In this document: piece by piece, positions 51,250-52,442 of the stretch | Layout: each line of letters opens with the position of its first letter | Position numbering within the stretch: position 1 is the stretch's first letter | Notes under the pieces: generated by a model | Told to the model about the DNA's origin: nothing | Seen by the model: only the letters and a program-made list of their open reading frames with translations | Databases searched by the model: none | Made by a program: the position numbers and the translations under genes | From: an uncultured Lachnospiraceae bacterium | Lineage (GTDB): Bacteria > Bacillota > Clostridia > Lachnospirales > Lachnospiraceae | Length of the DNA stretch: 52,442 nt | Direction: 5' to 3' | Assembly: GCA_947053345.1 (NCBI GenBank) | Contig: CAMRSM010000029.1 | Span: 1-52,442 of the forward strand

Positions 51250-52230
51250 ATGTCGTTTTCTAAAAAGGTGAAGGACGAGCTTTTTGACCGTTTTCCTACG
51301 GCGAGGCACTGTATGCTGGCGGAACTTGCGGCAGTCACGCTAAATTGCGGGGAGGTGGAATTTGGCGGGGACGGGGTCAGGCGGCTTACAGTCTGCATGG
51401 AAAATGGGGCGCTGGCAAGAAAATATTTTGAATTACTGGAAAAAATATTTAATATAGAAAATGTCCGGATAGAGGCCAGAAAGTTCCATGCGCGGACTAA
51501 GGGGGACGGTTACTGCATTGTACTGGACCAGGACAGCGGGGTGCGGCGCGTCTGTGAGGCAATCAAACTTGAGCGCTTGGGGATGGGGACGGCGGATTTT
51601 ACCGTAAATCCTATCATCGTGCAGAATACCTGCTGCAAGCGCGCCTTCCTGCGCGGCAGCTTTTTGGCGGGGGGATCGCTCTCGGATCCGGAAAAAGCAT
51701 ACCACTTCGAAATTGTTTTTCCTGCGGTGCAAAAAGCGGAGCGGATGCGGGAGATCATGCATTCGTTTTCGGTGGAAGCCAAGGTGATACGGCGGAAGAA
51801 ATATTTTGTCCTTTATGTGAAGGAGGGTTCCCAGATTGTGGAACTGCTCAATATCATGGAGGCACATCTGGCATTGATGGAGCTTGAGAATGTCAGGATA
51901 CTGAAAGATGTGCGCAATAGTGTGAACCGCCAGGTAAACTGTGAGGCTGCGAATATCAACAAAACCGTGCAGGCGGCGGCAAGACAGATTGATGATATCA
52001 TATATATCAGGGACAGTATTGGGTTTGACCGGTTGGCGGACGGGCTTAGGGAGGTCGCGGAGCTGAGGGTTGAGTATCCGGAAGCTTCCCTGAAGGAATT
52101 GGGGGAGATGATGGATACCCCGCTTGGAAAATCCGGTGTGAACCATCGCTTAAAACGGCTTTGCGGGATCGCGGAGGATATGAGGAGAACGGCAAAGAGC
52201 GCGGACAGTGCAGGAGGGGGGACACTGTAA
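51250..52230 (+). CDS. whiA: DNA-binding protein WhiA
   Basis: A 326-residue protein with an N-terminal LAGLIDADG-homing-endonuclease-like fold that has lost nuclease residues (FLRGSFLAGGSLSDPEKAYHFEI) and a C-terminal helix-turn-helix (ASLKELGEMMDTPLGKSGVNHRLKRL). WhiA affects sporulation and cell division in actinobacteria and division and chromosome segregation in Bacillus. GAGGAGG precedes the ATG, and the gene starts 14 bases after rapZ, so it is co-transcribed. Ends just before the second structured repeat array. Confidence 0.95.
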   Translation: MSFSKKVKDELFDRFPTARHCMLAELAAVTLNCGEVEFGGDGVRRLTVCMENGALARKYFELLEKIFNIENVRIEARKFHARTKGDGYCIVLDQDSGVRRVCEAIKLERLGMGTADFTVNPIIVQNTCCKRAFLRGSFLAGGSLSDPEKAYHFEIVFPAVQKAERMREIMHSFSVEAKVIRRKKYFVLYVKEGSQIVELLNIMEAHLALMELENVRILKDVRNSVNRQVNCEAANINKTVQAAARQIDDIIYIRDSIGFDRLADGLREVAELRVEYPEASLKELGEMMDTPLGKSGVNHRLKRLCGIAEDMRRTAKSADSAGGGTL

Positions 52231-52239
52231 GGCCTTTGC

Positions 52240-52439
52240 GGAACTTAAAACAGTATGCCGCCCACTGCGTTAAGCGGTACGGGGAGGGAGCATACGGAAC
52301 TCAAAAACAGTATGCTCCCGAACGGTGCCCAGTGGGGTTTGTGGGAGCGAAGCGGCCAGAAAGCCCACTGCGTTAAGCGGTACAGGAAGGGAGCATACGG
52401 AACTCAAAAACAGTATGCTCCCGAACGGTGCCCAGTGGG
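52240..52439 (+). repeat. Tandem structured repeat, two full copies plus a remnant (family member 2), array continues to window end
   Basis: Two full copies with a period of 103 bp: loop GGAACTCAAAAACA (starts 52296 and 52399) on a 10-bp stem GGGAGCATAC/GTATGCTCCC, inside an outer stem CCCACTG (52261-52267, 52364-52370)/CAGTGGG (52330-52336, 52433-52439). Between copies, CAGTGGG can pair with the next CCCACTG around a purine-rich loop containing GGGAGCGAAGCGG. A degenerate copy at 52240-52258 keeps the loop (GGAACTTAAAACA) and the 3' GTATGC arm only. It is the same family as the array at 9651-9890. Confidence 0.88.
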
Positions 52440-52442
52440 GTT

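Overview
The window looks like a chromosomal segment of a Gram-positive Clostridia bacterium, most likely a Lachnospiraceae-type gut anaerobe with G+C in the mid-50s by eye. Supporting signs are AGGAGG-type ribosome sites with some TTG starts, TTGAAA/TATAAT promoters, CIRCE and Gram-positive LexA boxes, a T-box, HPr kinase, RapZ/WhiA, and an archaeal-type AspRS beside gatCAB. I see no insertion sequence, prophage, CRISPR array or rRNA. Almost everything reads on the + strand; only three genes (a Cys-rich mini-protein, a 1-phosphofructokinase and an 80-residue protein) are on the - strand.

Layout. 1-344: three tRNA genes (Asp partial, Val, Leu). 0.4-2.9 kb: a DNA-damage block (YedK/SRAP, then dinB behind two LexA boxes, then a small unknown gene). 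3.1-5.8 kb: a chemoreceptor and a Lys/Glu-rich unknown protein. 6-8.2 kb: KtrBA potassium uptake. 8.5-9.6 kb: tRNA-Gly and a SpoU-type RNA methyltransferase. 9.6-14.8 kb: a tandem structured repeat in front of an ABC-F ATPase, a GH13 protein that has lost its catalytic residues, a TraX-like membrane protein and a Cys-rich mini-protein. 15-18 kb: an unknown gene and CIRCE-controlled htpG. 18.4-23.8 kb: ornithine carbamoyltransferase, small unknown genes, topoisomerase III and a left-handed beta-helix protein. 23.8-30.8 kb: a hybrid histidine kinase, fruK, and a padR-DUF1700/DUF4097 pair. 31-34 kb: pyruvate kinase and an ECF-like sigma factor with a membrane-anchored partner. 34.1-41.7 kb: a fatty-acid synthesis operon fabD-fabG-fabF-accB-fabZ-accC-accD-accA. 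41.8-47.2 kb: a T-box controlled aspS-gatC-gatA-gatB unit that probably makes Asn-tRNA(Asn). 47.2-52.2 kb: hprK-glucokinase and murB-rapZ-whiA.

Most of the window is housekeeping. The strongest candidate for something undescribed is a structured repeat of about 103 bp present at two distant loci (9.64-9.89 kb and 52.24 kb to the window end). Copies at the two loci keep the same two hairpin loops, while the stems differ in sequence but stay complementary, which is the signature of a conserved RNA fold. At the first locus the repeats lie downstream of a good promoter and would form the leader of the ABC-F mRNA. Other notable points are the catalytically empty GH13 protein, an Hsp90 with two long hydrophilic insertions, an ABC-F with a degenerate second Walker A, and low-complexity insertions in several housekeeping enzymes.
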